Assembly (NCBI GenBank): GCA_949317995.1
Contig: OX439044.1
Coordinates: 49,432,166 to 49,496,165, forward strand
Origin: Acholoe squamosa
Taxonomy: Eukaryota; Annelida; Polychaeta; Phyllodocida; Polynoidae
Reading direction: 5' to 3'
Length of the DNA: 64,000 bases
Part shown: one piece after another, positions 11,210-22,012 of the stretch
How positions within the stretch are numbered: position 1 is the first letter of the stretch
Layout: the number at the start of each line of letters is the position of its first letter
The notes under the pieces: generated by a model
What the model saw: only the letters and a program-made list of their open reading frames with translations
Databases searched by the model: none
What the model was told of the DNA's origin: nothing
Program-made: the position numbers and the translations under genes

Positions 11210-12360
11210 TAAGGCCCCACTGAAAGGCCTTGTGCCTGATGGAATTATGACTAGAAGACAGCCAATTATGAAGTGTGGATTAAATGCCTGGGCATTATGC
11301 TTACTTCGTTCATGGCCCGGAACGCTGTGACCAGTGTACAGCATCGTTCGTGCCCCATACGGTGTTTTTACCCTCGGTCATTTTTTGATCGAAGTGATTC
11401 GCTGATCAGAGTATGAATGCTGTGTGGTTCTCCCTTGAGACCACCACGGAAAGTGGTCTTGGAATGGCGCTGTGTAGGGAACTGTTTGCAGCTATCAGGC
11501 GAGGCCCGGAGTCTACCGATTAACAATGCAGGATTAAAAATTACGCCAGTACTGCTGAGAAATGAAGAAAAACACCAGTTACGTTGGTCTCCAGGTCAAT
11601 TTGTTCATGGATTAAAGTCTAAATGGAAGGCATCTGTGAATAATCATAATTCTGAAACTGTCTCTGTGGAGAGAAGGTGGTATCAGTTGTATTGTAAAAG
11701 GACACTGAGTTATATAATACATTGTATTGGTTGAGTGTCACTTGTATTTTGTATGTATATAGGAATATAGATATTGCAATATTATGTAGGAAATGGCATG
11801 CAAGGATGAATGCTTTGAATGGGAAAGTTATTTTTCTGTACTTGATAAAAGAATTGTACAGACAGTGATAATAATCTCAACATCCTAGAAATTATATACA
11901 AACATTCGCGCACACTACACTACCACTCATAGCGATGCTAGAGGTTCGAATTCATTCCTGAGGGTGAAATATCAAATGTTACTCATAATTGTTGTTTATT
12001 AACTAACACGATTAGAAATGTGTGGTTGCCTTTGGTACAAGGAATTACACAAATAACCCTATGGGCTACAAGATGTAGGGGTTTAAGCGAATGGCAATGT
12101 GGGCACCCATAGACTTGTGATCACAGGTGCCCACACTCTGGGTCCCCTGTGGGTAGATACTTACTCTAGGCCTCCCAATGTCTTTGCGTAATTGCTTTGG
12201 AGCCCTTGGTATCCCAATAAGAGTCTATACTTGCATGTGGCCAATGAAATACAGAACTAAACAGAGGGAGAGTTGGCAGTTGAGGTCTAGGGGGGAAAGT
12301 AAAACCAAAAGCAATGTTTTGAAATTAATATTTGGTATAACTCATAGAGACTGGTGAAGT
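11210..12360. other. Receptor 3' UTR and flank
   Basis: Non-coding sequence after the stop. ATTAAA hexamers occur near 11279 and 11535, and an AATAAA lies at 12855-12860 beyond the MITE. I cannot choose the true polyadenylation site. A small hairpin (TGTGGGCACCC..GGTGCCCACA) lies near 12098-12136. Confidence 0.4.
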
Positions 12361-12586
12361 ATCCCAGCAAATTGTAGTCATCTGTCGCCATGATTGGTCA
12401 TCAATGGTGGCTCCTTTTTGAGTGATAACTCATTCCGTCATCTATCGCCACTGTGTGTTAGACTCATGTGGCATAGCAATTGCTATTCATGGTGATCTTG
12501 TGCTATAACGGCATCATGTTCCATCTAGCAACATGTGTGAACCACTTCACACAGGTTGACGAGGACTCACGACAATTTGCTGGGAT
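12361..12586. mobile_element. 226 bp MITE with TIR ATCCCAGCAAATTGT
   Basis: Perfect 15 bp inverted termini at 12361-12375 and 12572-12586. The interior carries words such as AACTCATTCCGTCA and GACGAGGACTCACG. The terminal CCCAGCAAAT and the TGACTCA/GACGCA-like interior link it to the larger elements at 40193-41866 and 42907-47169, so it is probably a short non-autonomous member of the same family. Confidence 0.8.
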
Positions 12587-13014
12587 GTTCATTGCAGTTA
12601 TCCTAATGTAGTATGTATCCGTGACGGATTGGCATTGAACGGTCATTTCAGGGTTAGGTGTTGGATAAGTACTAATAACGAGAGTTCAGAGTGCACAAAG
12701 GAAAAATCTATTTAATTGTTTCCATAATTTATATATTTATTAAGGGTGAGAAGGGCTACGTGTACAGAATGCTTTACTGTGGCTCCCCTTACCTCTGCTC
12801 CTGTACTCCAAGAATGGTCGGTGCATAAAGGATAACTAGACTGCTTTGTACAGGAATAAACCAGCTTCACTCAAAGCATAAGAGGAACACTATTTTGATA
12901 CTGTACATAGGGAGTGAGCCAAATTGGAGGAGGGGAGAAAGTTCGAAGCCGTCAGCTTATTGGAGATTACCTGTCGTCTTCATAAGCTCAAGGCGATGTT
13001 CCATTGAATGCTGG

Positions 13015-13320
13015 TCATCCTTTTTTCATCCGTTCTGCAATTGAAGTAACATCTGTTTGATGGATTGGTGACAGATGTGCGACGAATATTCTTTGAAATG
13101 CAACCTTAAGGACATATTCCATGACTGACTTTACAGCCCAATCTGACATACACTCATCCGACAATCTCTCCTCTGTACATTTGATAATGTTTGATATCGT
13201 CGGTTGCGTGTCCTTTGGGTGAAAAGTTGGCAGATGGAATACCTCCGAATAGGAGGATGAATGACCATCTTCCAAAAACTGTGGAATGGAATGCGCCCTT
13301 TGAACCAATAGCAGGAGCAT
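13015..13320 (-). CDS. Unrecognised ORF, about 101 aa
   Basis: Open frame on the minus strand. The first ATG (13320) gives MLLLLVQRAHSIPQF and the ORF ends in ERMKKG before TGA. Composition is balanced (Cys, Trp, charged residues; helix-like FQRIF and AERMKK) and unlike a repeat translation. I recognise no domain. It points away from the promoter-like patch at 13335-13560, so a divergent promoter is conceivable. It could equally be an exon, a transposon gene fragment or chance. No splice sites were convincingly placed. Confidence 0.3.
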   Translation of the reverse strand: MLLLLVQRAHSIPQFLEDGHSSSYSEVFHLPTFHPKDTQPTISNIIKCTEERLSDECMSDWAVKSVMEYVLKVAFQRIFVAHLSPIHQTDVTSIAERMKKG

Positions 13321-13429
13321 CCCTCTTCGCAATTCTTATACCAACCTCCCTGTAGCTACCCTCTCACTCCTAGTAGCCGATCTGTCCATCTACCCATTGA
13401 AGCGGCCCCACCCCTCCCACCCTCTCCCC

Positions 13430-13560
13430 CCCCCAGAGGGCGCCGGCCCATGCCAACACAACCTTTATCGCGCTGACGCAGAAACAAGATGGCCGCGAAC
13501 CCAAGTCACGTGAGCCTTGACGTCACACGACCTCGACAACGTGACACCCTATGGGCATGC
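13430..13560. promoter_or_regulatory. CpG-rich promoter-like patch with YY1-, E-box- and CRE-like sites
   Basis: Within 60 bp the sequence reads AACAAGATGGCCGCGAAC (YY1-type AAGATGGC with the ATG inside), GTCACGTGAG (CACGTG E-box) and TTGACGTCACAC (full CRE TGACGTCA). Many CpG dinucleotides precede this (GGGCGCCGGCC, TATCGCGCTGACGCAG). Such clustering is typical of animal TATA-less promoters. The local G+C and CpG density stand out from the surrounding A+T-rich sequence. Confidence 0.5.
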
Positions 13561-13605
13561 CCTGTGGAACGGCACACTGATACTGGGGGTCCTGGATGGG
13601 AAGGG
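13489..13605 (+). CDS. Possible first coding exon at the CpG-rich patch
   Basis: The ATG in the YY1-like motif has a good context (AACAAGATGG) and opens a 39-codon frame, MAANPSHVSLDVTRPRQRD onward to GGPGWEG, ending exactly before a donor-like GTAGGT at 13606 (phase 0). The frame stays open to 13719 without splicing. No homology is recognised and no downstream partner exon is proven. Support is the promoter motifs, Kozak-like context and donor, all circumstantial. Confidence 0.3.
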
Positions 13606-13719
13606 GTAGGTTTTTGGGGAATTTCCGCCTCTTTCCTTCCAGGGTTACATCATTTTATCATATCTATGGCATCATTTAGGGTAATTGAAATATTATCGAC
13701 CACGCACCCACGCCCTTAA

Positions 13720-15087
13720 ATGGTAGAGTTTATTCAGAAAAAAAAATCGAATAGCTTCAGGTTGTTGCATTTGGGATGCCACCTATAAACTGTACTTCAT
13801 TTTGAACTAAATGTAACTAAAGGAGTAGACTATTTGTTTCCATAGGAGTCTGATTTGAATAGGTAGATGTCAACTCAATAATTCATGTGAATTTAAGTTG
13901 AAGGTAGGCTATTGATGTGCCCAAACGTACATTTTTAAATGATAATCAATTAGGCCTATGGCAACAGGTGAGAGACCTTGAAGTAGTGAATGAAAGAAGC
14001 TTAGCCTCCCAACCTAATTATACACAGAGATTTCCTTCTCAAAGAGGGGATTTGAGGAGTTACCATTGATTTTGTAGCAATTGATTGTAAATAATACTCA
14101 CTCCCCAGTGCTGATGGACACCTGCATATGCTACACTGGACACACTTTCTTCTTATGACAGTGATCCACTGACGCAATAGGAGCGATGACACTGTTCATT
14201 TGTGACGCCTAGAGGTTTTTGAATAGAAATCAATGGTATGCGTTTTCCCATTGGATGATAACCGATATATCAGGACACGGCCTGGGATTTGATGATTCCA
14301 TGTATCTAAAATCATCTCTGGTTATTTATGTATATATGCACCATTACACGTCCTGGTGCATGTGTATCTTATATCATGTATATACACTTTGTCGACTGCG
14401 CAGCTTGAATGCGCAGGTCACGGTCATAGCCTCGCCCTGGTTGGAATCACCGAACTCTTTTTGACTCTAGGACATTATCGTAGAAGTATATGAGAAATTA
14501 CGGAGTATTCATCATTACTGTTGAGAGTACCAGCCTATTCTTGTGTATTTGATGTTTTCTGAAATAAAACTGTCTTCGTATCTTTAATCAAACAGCCTTA
14601 TCGTTTTAGTTTCAAAGGAGGCATATCTGATGTTCCAATAAAAGGGGAAATCTTACTCCATTATTCTTGCAAGCAGTGATCCTAATTAGCAGAAAATTAT
14701 AATTTCTAGACATCTGGCATAACCTTTAGTCAGTTTTATATCTCTGACAGATTTAAAAGAACATGGGAAGCATGTAACCCAATATACAAACGCTGGGCAA
14801 TTAACGTCTCTTATGTAAGCAACTAAGACACTTTGCTAAATAAAGTGATATCATGATGAGAATTCCTCCTCTCATTTCCCCATTTTCAAATTTGAGCCAC
14901 TACGCTGAGGCCAATGACTTCGGCAGAAACGTAGTCCTGAAGGGAATCTCTATTGGGGATTATCACCCCGATTATCACATGAATACATGCCCATATGTAT
15001 ACATGTACAATGTTTGTTAAAAGCTCTTTGGTGACTATTTTAGTTTTGATTTGAGGCACAGGTTTCCAGTTTCCACTACATATTCTA
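13720..15087. other. Anonymous intergenic or intronic stretch
   Basis: Only short unrelated ORFs are present. An AATAAA (14573-14578) followed by a GT-rich segment could be a polyadenylation signal, but nothing links it to a gene. Confidence 0.4.
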
Positions 15088-15089
15088 TA

Positions 15090-15380
15090 CACTGAAAACA
15101 TGGAAGATCCGAAACTAGTCAGCGGTGACCACTTTAGGTCCTCAAGTTGACGATACCTAAAACTACAACTTTAGGTAGTCAAAATGACGACTTTAGGTCA
15201 TCATCCTGATGACCTAAGTCGTCAGTATGACGACTCTGTACTGTCAGTATTGTCATACTGATGACTCAGGCTGTCAGGATGATGAGCTAAAGTCGTCATT
15301 TTGACTACCTTAAGTTGTAGTTTTAGGTATCATCAACTTGAGGACTGCTGACTAGTTTCAGATCTTCCATGTTTTCAGTG
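15090..15380. mobile_element. 291 bp foldback MITE flanked by TA
   Basis: Almost the whole element is an inverted repeat. The left end CACTGAAAACATGGAAGATC matches the right end GATCTTCCATGTTTTCAGTG. The arms continue inward with GAAACTAGTCAGC/GCTGACTAGTTTC and repeated GACGACTTTAGGTCATCA-type words that form a second level of small palindromes. TA dinucleotides flank both ends (15088-15089 and 15381-15382), as expected for Tc1/mariner-type target duplication. No ORF. Confidence 0.85.
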
Positions 15381-16461
15381 TACTTCTTCTATGAGAGTTT
15401 AGATTTGCGATTTCTGTGCATCTTATTTTGAGGTTCGGTCATTCCTTTTTTTTGAGGGGGCAGACACATTCAGGCCCACCTCTTGCTTGATTGGGGGCTC
15501 GGGACCCCTAACCCCCCCCCTCTCCTTTTTCAAAGATGCTGCGGTACAATGTGACCCCGTTATTTTCGAAACTACAATACAGTAATTCTCTGGTGCGAGG
15601 TGGCCATTTTGAAAAGTCATCCGCTAAATAAAAAGCGACTGTCAGCTTCACCATAGCAACACGGCTGATTAGTCCATCAATAGACGCGCCGTTTACCCAC
15701 CTAACGATCAAAGATGGCTGCAGGGTGATCCCGGCGGCCACCCTTAATGATCTATAAACTAATGCATAACTCTTAAACAGCCTCATTTCTACTCTAGATG
15801 ATACTCTTGCCATTGAAATGTGCTCAGGATTTAATCATGGAAATGTTCTAGTCGGATTTGTGTATGCCAAAGGCTGATTAAATTTGGCAAAGGCAACGTT
15901 CCAATATATTTCCTTTGACGCCTCATAATCTATATTATCTTTAAGGTTGACTGACATGAAAGAGTTAACTCAATGTTTCTTCTGGTAGTTCTGAGACATT
16001 TTCTTCTCGGTGTATACATGTAGGGATTGGGAGGCGAAGGAAGAAGGTCCCTTTTTTAAAGTCAATATTAAGATTTAGATCCATCAACTGCTTCCTTTAG
16101 ATATCTATATTTTTTTTTTGTATGGATCTTACAATTTCATGGTGATGGGGTTGATGACTTCCATCATGTTCTTTGTGAGTTTGCGACTTATTTGGGACCA
16201 GCCCCTCAGTCACTAACCAAAAGGCACCGAGTATAACGTTCTCTATTTAAATGCATCGTCCTATTTACTAAAACAAAATAGAGGAAAGGCCGTCTAGTTT
16301 TCCTATTGGCCATCTCTCTCTTAATTAGTTTGGCCATTAATTTGAATAAAACTCCCTTTCTTCATCCAGGGTCTAGAGCCAACAATCAGTGCAACTGAAC
16401 ATACATGCATGCCTAATATACTAGCAATATTGAAACAATATGTTGTAAAATATAAGAAGAG

Positions 16462-16508
16462 GAATCAAGACGGGGCACCTAATAATATTAGGTGCTCTGT
16501 CTTGATTC
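16462..16508. repeat. 47 bp near-perfect palindrome
   Basis: GAATCAAGAC followed by GGGGCACCTAATA and its inverse TATTAGGTGC..GTCTTGATTC around an A+T centre. It would form a roughly 22 bp stem. It lies in anonymous DNA; it may be a degenerate MITE core. Confidence 0.7.
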
Positions 16509-16977
16509 TGTCTTTCTTTCCTTTTTTTTGATTAACTAACATTAACATATTATGTTAAATCACTACTGATGTGTCGATGTTGAATCATGGATGATTTGAG
16601 TATGTTGTATAAACTTTTAAATTCGGCCTTGCATAGCATACTGTTACAGGAATGCTCACAATGGTAGGGACTCAAGAAAATAATGCGATTTATCAAATAT
16701 CACATTTTACCAAGTCTTTTGGGCTAAGAAATATAAATCTTTTGAAATTTTGTTTCTATCTATAATATAACCAGAGATATGATGAAATATGTGCCAGTGA
16801 ATCTCAGGGTTTTCTGTCCATACATTTTTATTGTAATAGAGCTTAAACACGGTGACCAAAAACTCTCCAAATCTAGGGTTTATCTGAAACACCTAATTTT
16901 ACTTCTAGTAGGAGTTTCTGAAAAATTCCAAAAATCCTAGTTAGATACATATTGTTACCTATTCATTCCATCAGTCA

Positions 16978-17040
16978 AATGACCCTTTGACCTTGATCCT
17001 TGACCTAGATATTGCTCTGAGAGGTCATGAAAGGTCACCA
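16978..17040. promoter_or_regulatory. Cluster of AGGTCA/TGACCT half-sites
   Basis: TGACCCTTTGACCT (a DR1-type arrangement), then TTGACCT, then GAGGTCATGAAAGGTCA within 63 bp. Similar clusters occur at 22940-23055 and in the foldback arms at 35855-35875 and 36002-36040. Nuclear-receptor binding is possible by motif only. Recurrence in repeats suggests a transposon-derived sequence. Confidence 0.3.
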
Positions 17041-18074
17041 AGCTATGCTTTTAACTAACAGAACCCTTTGGGACCATGTGAGAGCATCGTCCGATTGATT
17101 TGAATTTTTATACAGTGCATATTGAGGTAAAGTGCAACCTATATACAATTTGGCATCCAACAGCAATAATAACTTCATTGTTTGGGCAGATATTGAAAAT
17201 ACCATGTCTTAAACAACAGCTGAATCCAATGTTTTCCCAAATCGAAGTACATGTGTTGTATAATGGTTTGATAGGCCTTTCCCTGGTCTATATATAGCTA
17301 TTAAACTATAACCATATGTTCAATAGCAGTCCCTCAGAGAAGGGATTTTGCAGCACCATCTGGTTAGTCTGTCCAGGCCGCCTGCACAGCTCCTCAGTAC
17401 CTCCTATGCAGTGGCGCCCCTAGTGGATCACGAAGGTCATAACAATGGACGTGATTGGCGAGTGAGAATGCGTTGACCTATATACCGTAATGAGGATCCA
17501 CTTAAAAGATGAGTTTATATTTGGCATGCCAAAGGCTGATTGTCGGACAAAGTATTTGGACTGTCAGTGAATTTTAAACGCATTTACTTATGAGGTTACG
17601 GCTTCATCCAGCTCATTAATTTTGTCTGAACATTTGTTTCCTTTGAAAAGAATATTTTATTGAAAAAAGTGATGACTTAATTTCCATCAGGAAATAATGA
17701 TTTCCCACCAGACTAACACGACACCCAGTTTCTCACAGGTCCAAGAAATATTAGGTGCGGCGTAGTTGGAGTTTTCCCAGCCCGACTTAAGACGAGTTTC
17801 ATTAAGGAAGATCAATATGATTCCAGAATTGTGTGATAACACTTCTTATTATTACAGTAAAACATGAAGGCCCCTTTTAATGTAACAATGCAACAAGTCT
17901 TTGATAAGCTGCCAATGCGTATTTGTAGTCACTGTTTACGCCAAGTGTCTTCTTCCTGGTATTGCCTCATCTAAAGGAGGGCTAATGCAAAGCTATCTTG
18001 GTATACTTAATGCTACAGATTTTAATTTCATTATATTGCAATAGGACCAGTTAAGAGACAGGGAATCAAGCTTG

Positions 18075-18555
18075 ATTTTGTATGTGGAAAGAATTGGTCG
18101 TTGTGAGTAGTATATGGAAAGAAGTACTAGACACAGGCTCATTGAAAGTAAGTCACAGAAAGAAGTGATGGACACAGGCTCTTTGTGAGTAGTATATGGA
18201 AAGACATGTCAGACATGGGGCCAGTGTGAGTAGTACATGGAAAAACGGGCCAGACACAGGGTCGTTGTGAGTAGTATATGGAAAGAAGTGCTAGACACAG
18301 GCTCATTTAAAGTAAGTCATAGAAAGAAGTGATGGACACAGGCTCTTTGTGAGTAGTATATGGAAACACATGTCAGACAGTGTGAGCAGTACATGGAAAA
18401 ACGGGCCAGACCATGGGTCATTGTGAGTAGTATATGGAAAGAAGTGCTAGACACAGGCTCTCTGTGAGTAGTATGTGGAAAGACATGTCAGCCACAGAGT
18501 CAAATGATGTGAGAAGTACATGGAAAAAAGGGGCAGACACTGGGTCATTGTGTAG
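18075..18555 (+). repeat. Tandem array, units of about 44 bp in a higher-order pattern
   Basis: Repeated units of the form GTGAGTAGTATATGGAAAGA, then AGTGCTAGACACAGGCTC, with variants (ACATGTCAGACA, AACGGGCCAGAC). Variants recur in order, so blocks of several units repeat as a higher-order unit. No ORF of significance. Confidence 0.8.
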
Positions 18556-18917
18556 ATCTTTTTCTAGAAGTCTGGATGTTTGTCCACCTCGTATTTCTTT
18601 GTTTTCCTTCTCGGTTCTTTTAGAGTTTGTTTTGTGGGTGTTTTAGTGTAGGCATTCTGTATGTCCGTACCAATGTAGTCTTCTCATTATGATAATATAC
18701 AGAAAAAAGAATTGGACTTCATTGATTTCTTTTTTTTGTCAATAGTGGGTTGAAATACAAATTATAGATACGAAGTGAGGTGGAAATTAGTATCATACTG
18801 ATGCTCAAATTTGAGTAGTTGTCTAGGTTACTTTATACATGCTCAACGCAAGCACTGATATTAATACTAAATATCAGACTAACCATGGCTAGTAGTAGGC
18901 ATATAATAAGAGAGTAA

Positions 18918-19034
18918 TGAATGGGCTATCGGGCACCGAGTTCAGTGTATTGTAGGATATCGTAACGAGTGGCCGTAGGCCACGAGTTACGATATCCTAC
19001 GATACACTGAAGGAGGTGCCCGATAGCCCATTCC
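18918..19034. repeat. 117 bp hairpin-forming foldback
   Basis: The left arm AATGGGCTATCGGGCACC and right arm GGTGCCCGATAGCCCATT enclose a second perfect arm pair (TCAGTGTAT.GTAGGATATCGTA and its inverse) and the core GAGTGGCCGTAGGCCAC. The stem is nearly continuous, over 50 bp. It is CpG-richer than its neighbours. Probably a MITE. Confidence 0.8.
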
Positions 19035-19109
19035 TTACTGTCTTTATTACACTATTAATCAATAAAAAATCAATAAATAATCAATAGAATATCAATAAAA
19101 ACAAGTTGA

Positions 19110-19590
19110 AAACAAAAATCCTTCCCCGGGACTCGAAGCCAGCCATTGTGTGTACACAATCAGTACATACACCTCCACCCCTGGCAGCGGACAGCGGCAG
19201 CACCCGTCTCGGCTAGGCTTGCCAGCGGCACACGGCGAAAAATAGTGTACATACACCTCCTCGCCCGGCAGCGGACAGCGGCAGTGGCACACGGCGAAAA
19301 TATATGCTCCCGGACCGGGGGGCGATCCATGTACCCCTCACGGCTGAGCGCGACGTGCTAACCGCTAGACCACCGCGTCCCCTCCACCCAAGGCGTCTCG
19401 CTGTTATGGTTAATACTAAATACACCTCGTCGCCCGGCAGCGGACAGCGACAGCACACACGGCTTTGTATCATATCCAGACATGGTTCGAACAGAGCGTA
19501 TCTCGTCAGTCCCTGTGGCGCACTGCATAGGGAGTTGGATTTGGGATGTGAGACTGCAGGTTCGATCCCTACCCTGGCCTGGAATATTGC
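19110..19590. mobile_element. SINE-like composite with two tRNA-like heads
   Basis: A G+C-rich module (CCCGGCAGCGGACAGCG) occurs three times, at about 19184, 19262 and 19432, with CACACGGCGAAAA after two of them. On the minus strand at 19330-19385 there is a box A-like tRNA head (GTGGTCTAGCGGTTAGCACG). On the plus strand at 19508-19580 a second tRNA-like stretch has TGTGGCGCACTGCATAGGG and GCAGGTTCGATCCC (box B). Neither folds into a complete cloverleaf by eye. The two heads face each other, so this may be two SINEs or one inverted composite. Confidence 0.55.
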
Positions 19591-19616
19591 ATGGGTTTTA
19601 ACATGTGACATATGAC

Positions 19617-19691
19617 ATGTAAGGTGTGCTGATATCCATGGATATCAGGCACTAGTGCCTGTTATCCATGGATATCAGGCACACCTTACAA
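19617..19691. repeat. Perfectly nested palindrome
   Basis: GTAAGGTGTGC..GATATCCATGGATATCAGGC|ACTAGT|GCCTG..TATCCATGGATATC..GCACACCTTAC (written in pieces): each arm contains its own palindrome GATATCCATGGATATC, and the whole is palindromic about ACTAGT. Immediately after it is another palindrome, CATGATGCATGCATCATG (19697-19714). Confidence 0.85.
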
Positions 19692-19879
19692 AAGTCATGA
19701 TGCATGCATCATGGTGTGCAATATCGACAGGTATCAGCATGGGGATATCCAGAAAAAGCACCCAAAATCCAAGAAATCATGTAATAATGATATAATATTT
19801 ATATGGTACAGTAAATGCACAATTGTTATTGTGAAGTAGGATACAGAAATGATAGCTGGCCCTAGGCTACGTTAGTACG

Positions 19880-20170
19880 TCGACAATGCATCTGCCCACA
19901 GCTCCAAACATAGTCCCTAACCTGCCCACAATTCTCCACCAAACAAGGACCAGAACCCCTTACCTGGCCATACCTCACCTCCAGACAAAGACCGGACCCC
20001 CTAACCTCTCCATGCCTTACCTGCAAACAAGGACCAGGCCCCCTAACCTCTCCATACCTTACCTGCAAACAGACGCTGTAGCCCCTAACCCGCCCACACA
20101 GTACCTCCATCAGGGGCCATAGCCCTTTACCTGCCCACAACTCACCAAACAGGGCCCAGCCTACCAACGC
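19880..20170 (+). repeat. Minisatellite, about 45-48 bp period
   Basis: Units like CCCCTAACCTCTCCATACC then TTACCTGCAAACAAGGACC, about six diverged copies. Both strands stay open in long frames because the period is a multiple of three in places; the apparent proteins are repeat translations. Confidence 0.7.
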
Positions 20171-21240
20171 TTTACTTCCATGCACCTCCTGTGACACATA
20201 TACCCCTACTAGAAGCTACCTATTTCCATGGCAGAGACTCACCTGGACCCTGAAGCAGCCCCACGAGTAGCTCTTAGAGCAGCTCACACTGCGCCTTATT
20301 AGATAATGTTCCATGCAGGGCCTTCATCATCCGAATGATTGGCCCAATAAGCCAATTACCTCCAGTCCAGGCTTTATGCCTCGTCTGTCGGCAGGTGCTT
20401 TTATATGCAAAGCACGCCCACAGTATGGCTAGGTTCGGTGCAGGATGTCTGAAAGGAACGTGTCCTGGTGTCATATAAAATATCCTAGAGCCAACTACCA
20501 AAATATCTAGCATCAATGTATACATGTGCTAATGGAGGAGTTTTGCATTTTTGTTTTTGCTTGTCTGTCAATGTTTCAAGCGAATGTTATGATAATGCCA
20601 GTATAAATGCCCCCTGTCCAATTCACTCTGCTTATTTCATTGTAGCAATAACAGTGTCAGTGCTTTAGGTGCTTTAATCTGCAGCTGTAGGTGCTTTAAT
20701 CTGCAGGTGCTTTAATCTGCCATTGGGAGGGAGGGCCTCGTGGGAAAGCAAAGCAGTTGGGAGTATTGTAATGATTAAATGAAGCAGAACTACCGAATAA
20801 AGTTGTCCTTAATACTGGATCCTCTTTCATTTCTTAAGGGCACTTTTTCGAAACACTTGTGTTCCCAGTAAGTTGGGGTGTGCCGGATTGAGGATGCGGG
20901 AGGGTTGAGAGAGGGTGTGCTGAGCTATAGCTCCAGGGGTGTGAGGGAGCGAGGTGTGAGTGATAATGATAATGAATAGTGAATACCACTGTCTAAAGTT
21001 TTATTTGGAAACAAAAATTAAACATATTCCTCTGATTCAATGTCTGAGATGATCTAATCATGATCTACAATTTTATTTGGACATATATATGGCACTCAAA
21101 GGGACCTGGTAGACTGAACCTCCAGACAACAGCATTGGCTCTTTTAATTCTATAATGTTTGATACACACAGAACCTTTAGATAATAGTACTTTGGAAGTA
21201 CATATAATAGTATTGTCAGTATAAGGGGACACACATCCTG
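20171..21240. other. Anonymous stretch with short tandem words
   Basis: Three copies of AGGTGCTTTAATCTGC lie at about 20670-20720. Two TTTTATTTGG words at about 21000 and 21070 read as AATAAA on the minus strand. They could serve as polyadenylation signals for a minus-strand gene ending at 21251. Confidence 0.35.
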
Positions 21241-21250
21241 AACGTGTCAC

Positions 21251-21420
21251 TCACAGTGCCCGAACAGCAAGACGGGTGATGACACTGTCCCGGCTCCCCC
21301 TGCTGCCTCCTCCCGACACAGTCTCCTCCAGGACGGCACCCAGATTCTGTACCAACCCCTCCCCCGAACTCAAGCGCTGCCCCCGGGCAAGCCTCCCACC
21401 CACCCTGCCACAACCACACC
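21251..21420 (-). CDS. Possible terminal exon on the minus strand, unrecognised
   Basis: A G+C-rich segment whose minus strand keeps an open frame reading ARGQRLSSGEGLVQNLG, then AVLEETVSGGG, then SRDSVITRLAVRAL before TGA at 21251. Codon choice looks coding, and AATAAA signals follow at 21005 (minus). The upstream limit is uncertain: possible AG acceptors lie between 21375 and 21430, right beside the MITE at 21425-21588. No homology is recognised. The opposite strand also has an open frame (21276-21530), so strand is not certain. Confidence 0.3.
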
Positions 21421-21424
21421 CTAT

Positions 21425-21588
21425 CCTTGGGCGTGGAAAGCAGGGGGGACAGGGGCGACATGTCCCCCCCCCCCACTTTTGGCCAACTCCTCAAAAGGTC
21501 AAAACTAAAAGGTCAAGCAAAGGGAGGTAAAAAATTGCAGAAAACCCCCCTGGTCTCACCCACTCTGAAACTGCTTCCCACGCCCCTG
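21425..21588. mobile_element. hAT-like MITE, copy 1
   Basis: Runs from GGGCGTGGAAAGCAGGGGGG near the left end to GCTTCCCACGCCCCTG at the right. The inverted ends resemble the CAGGGGCG termini of hAT elements. The full sequence is present in reverse orientation at 60085-60234, including the middle words AAAAGGTCAAAACTAAAAGG and GGGAGGTAAAAAATTGCAG. Target duplication is not clear. Confidence 0.85.
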
Positions 21589-21704
21589 ATATCACACGAC
21601 CATCCGCATCAGTATGTATGAGCCAGGTTGAGTAGCCATGCGTCCAGACGCAAGGCGTGCTCACGCCTTTACCATCTGTGAACTGAATGAAGTATGCGCC
21701 ATGC

Positions 21705-22012
21705 TTATGTTACTGCGCAGGGTCTCTCCTCCACGCTCCAATTCCCTGGGTTATTATCACCAATTGTAACTTGTGTTATGCCAATGCCCGACCTGTCTGA
21801 CTTCGTCCGCCAATGGCCACCAATCACCGGAACCACAACTCGCATATCTGCTGCCATTGAGTCTCTTACTGTGTCTGATTGGATTAGCTTCTAAATACAT
21901 CTTATATACTGGTTTGCCGCAGCTGTGATGTCACATGGCACCACTGCCGTGCCCCTGATGGTCAAACTGCGAAACTGTCGCTCTGGTTTGGTGGGCGCCG
22001 TCGGACTGCAGA
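21705..22012 (-). CDS. Coding-like segment with one in-frame stop; strand uncertain
   Basis: After an AG acceptor (TATCTGCAG, about 22013) the minus strand reads PTAPTKPERQFRSLTIRG, then TAVVPCDITAAANQ, reaches one TAG at 21891-21893, and continues in the same frame KLIQSDTVRDSMAADMRV, then VVPVIGGHWRTKSDRSG and NNPGNWSVEERPC to TAA at 21705. A single stop in a long frame suggests a decayed exon or two exons with misjudged edges. The plus strand is also open over 21694-21894 and again 21898-22265. I recognise no family. G+C is above background, favouring former coding sequence. Confidence 0.3.

Larger units (their letters stand above)
15383..18070. other. Anonymous stretch with a hairpin and TGACCT half-sites
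   Basis: No convincing coding sequence. It includes a G+C-richer segment at 15470-15760 with minus-strand ORFs of no recognised family, the hairpin at 16462-16508, and a cluster of nuclear-receptor-like half-sites at 16978-17040. Confidence 0.4.

Noticed and set aside
19330-19385. Functional tRNA gene
   Set aside because: Box A is good but box B and the T- and anticodon stems are degenerate; scored as a SINE-like head.
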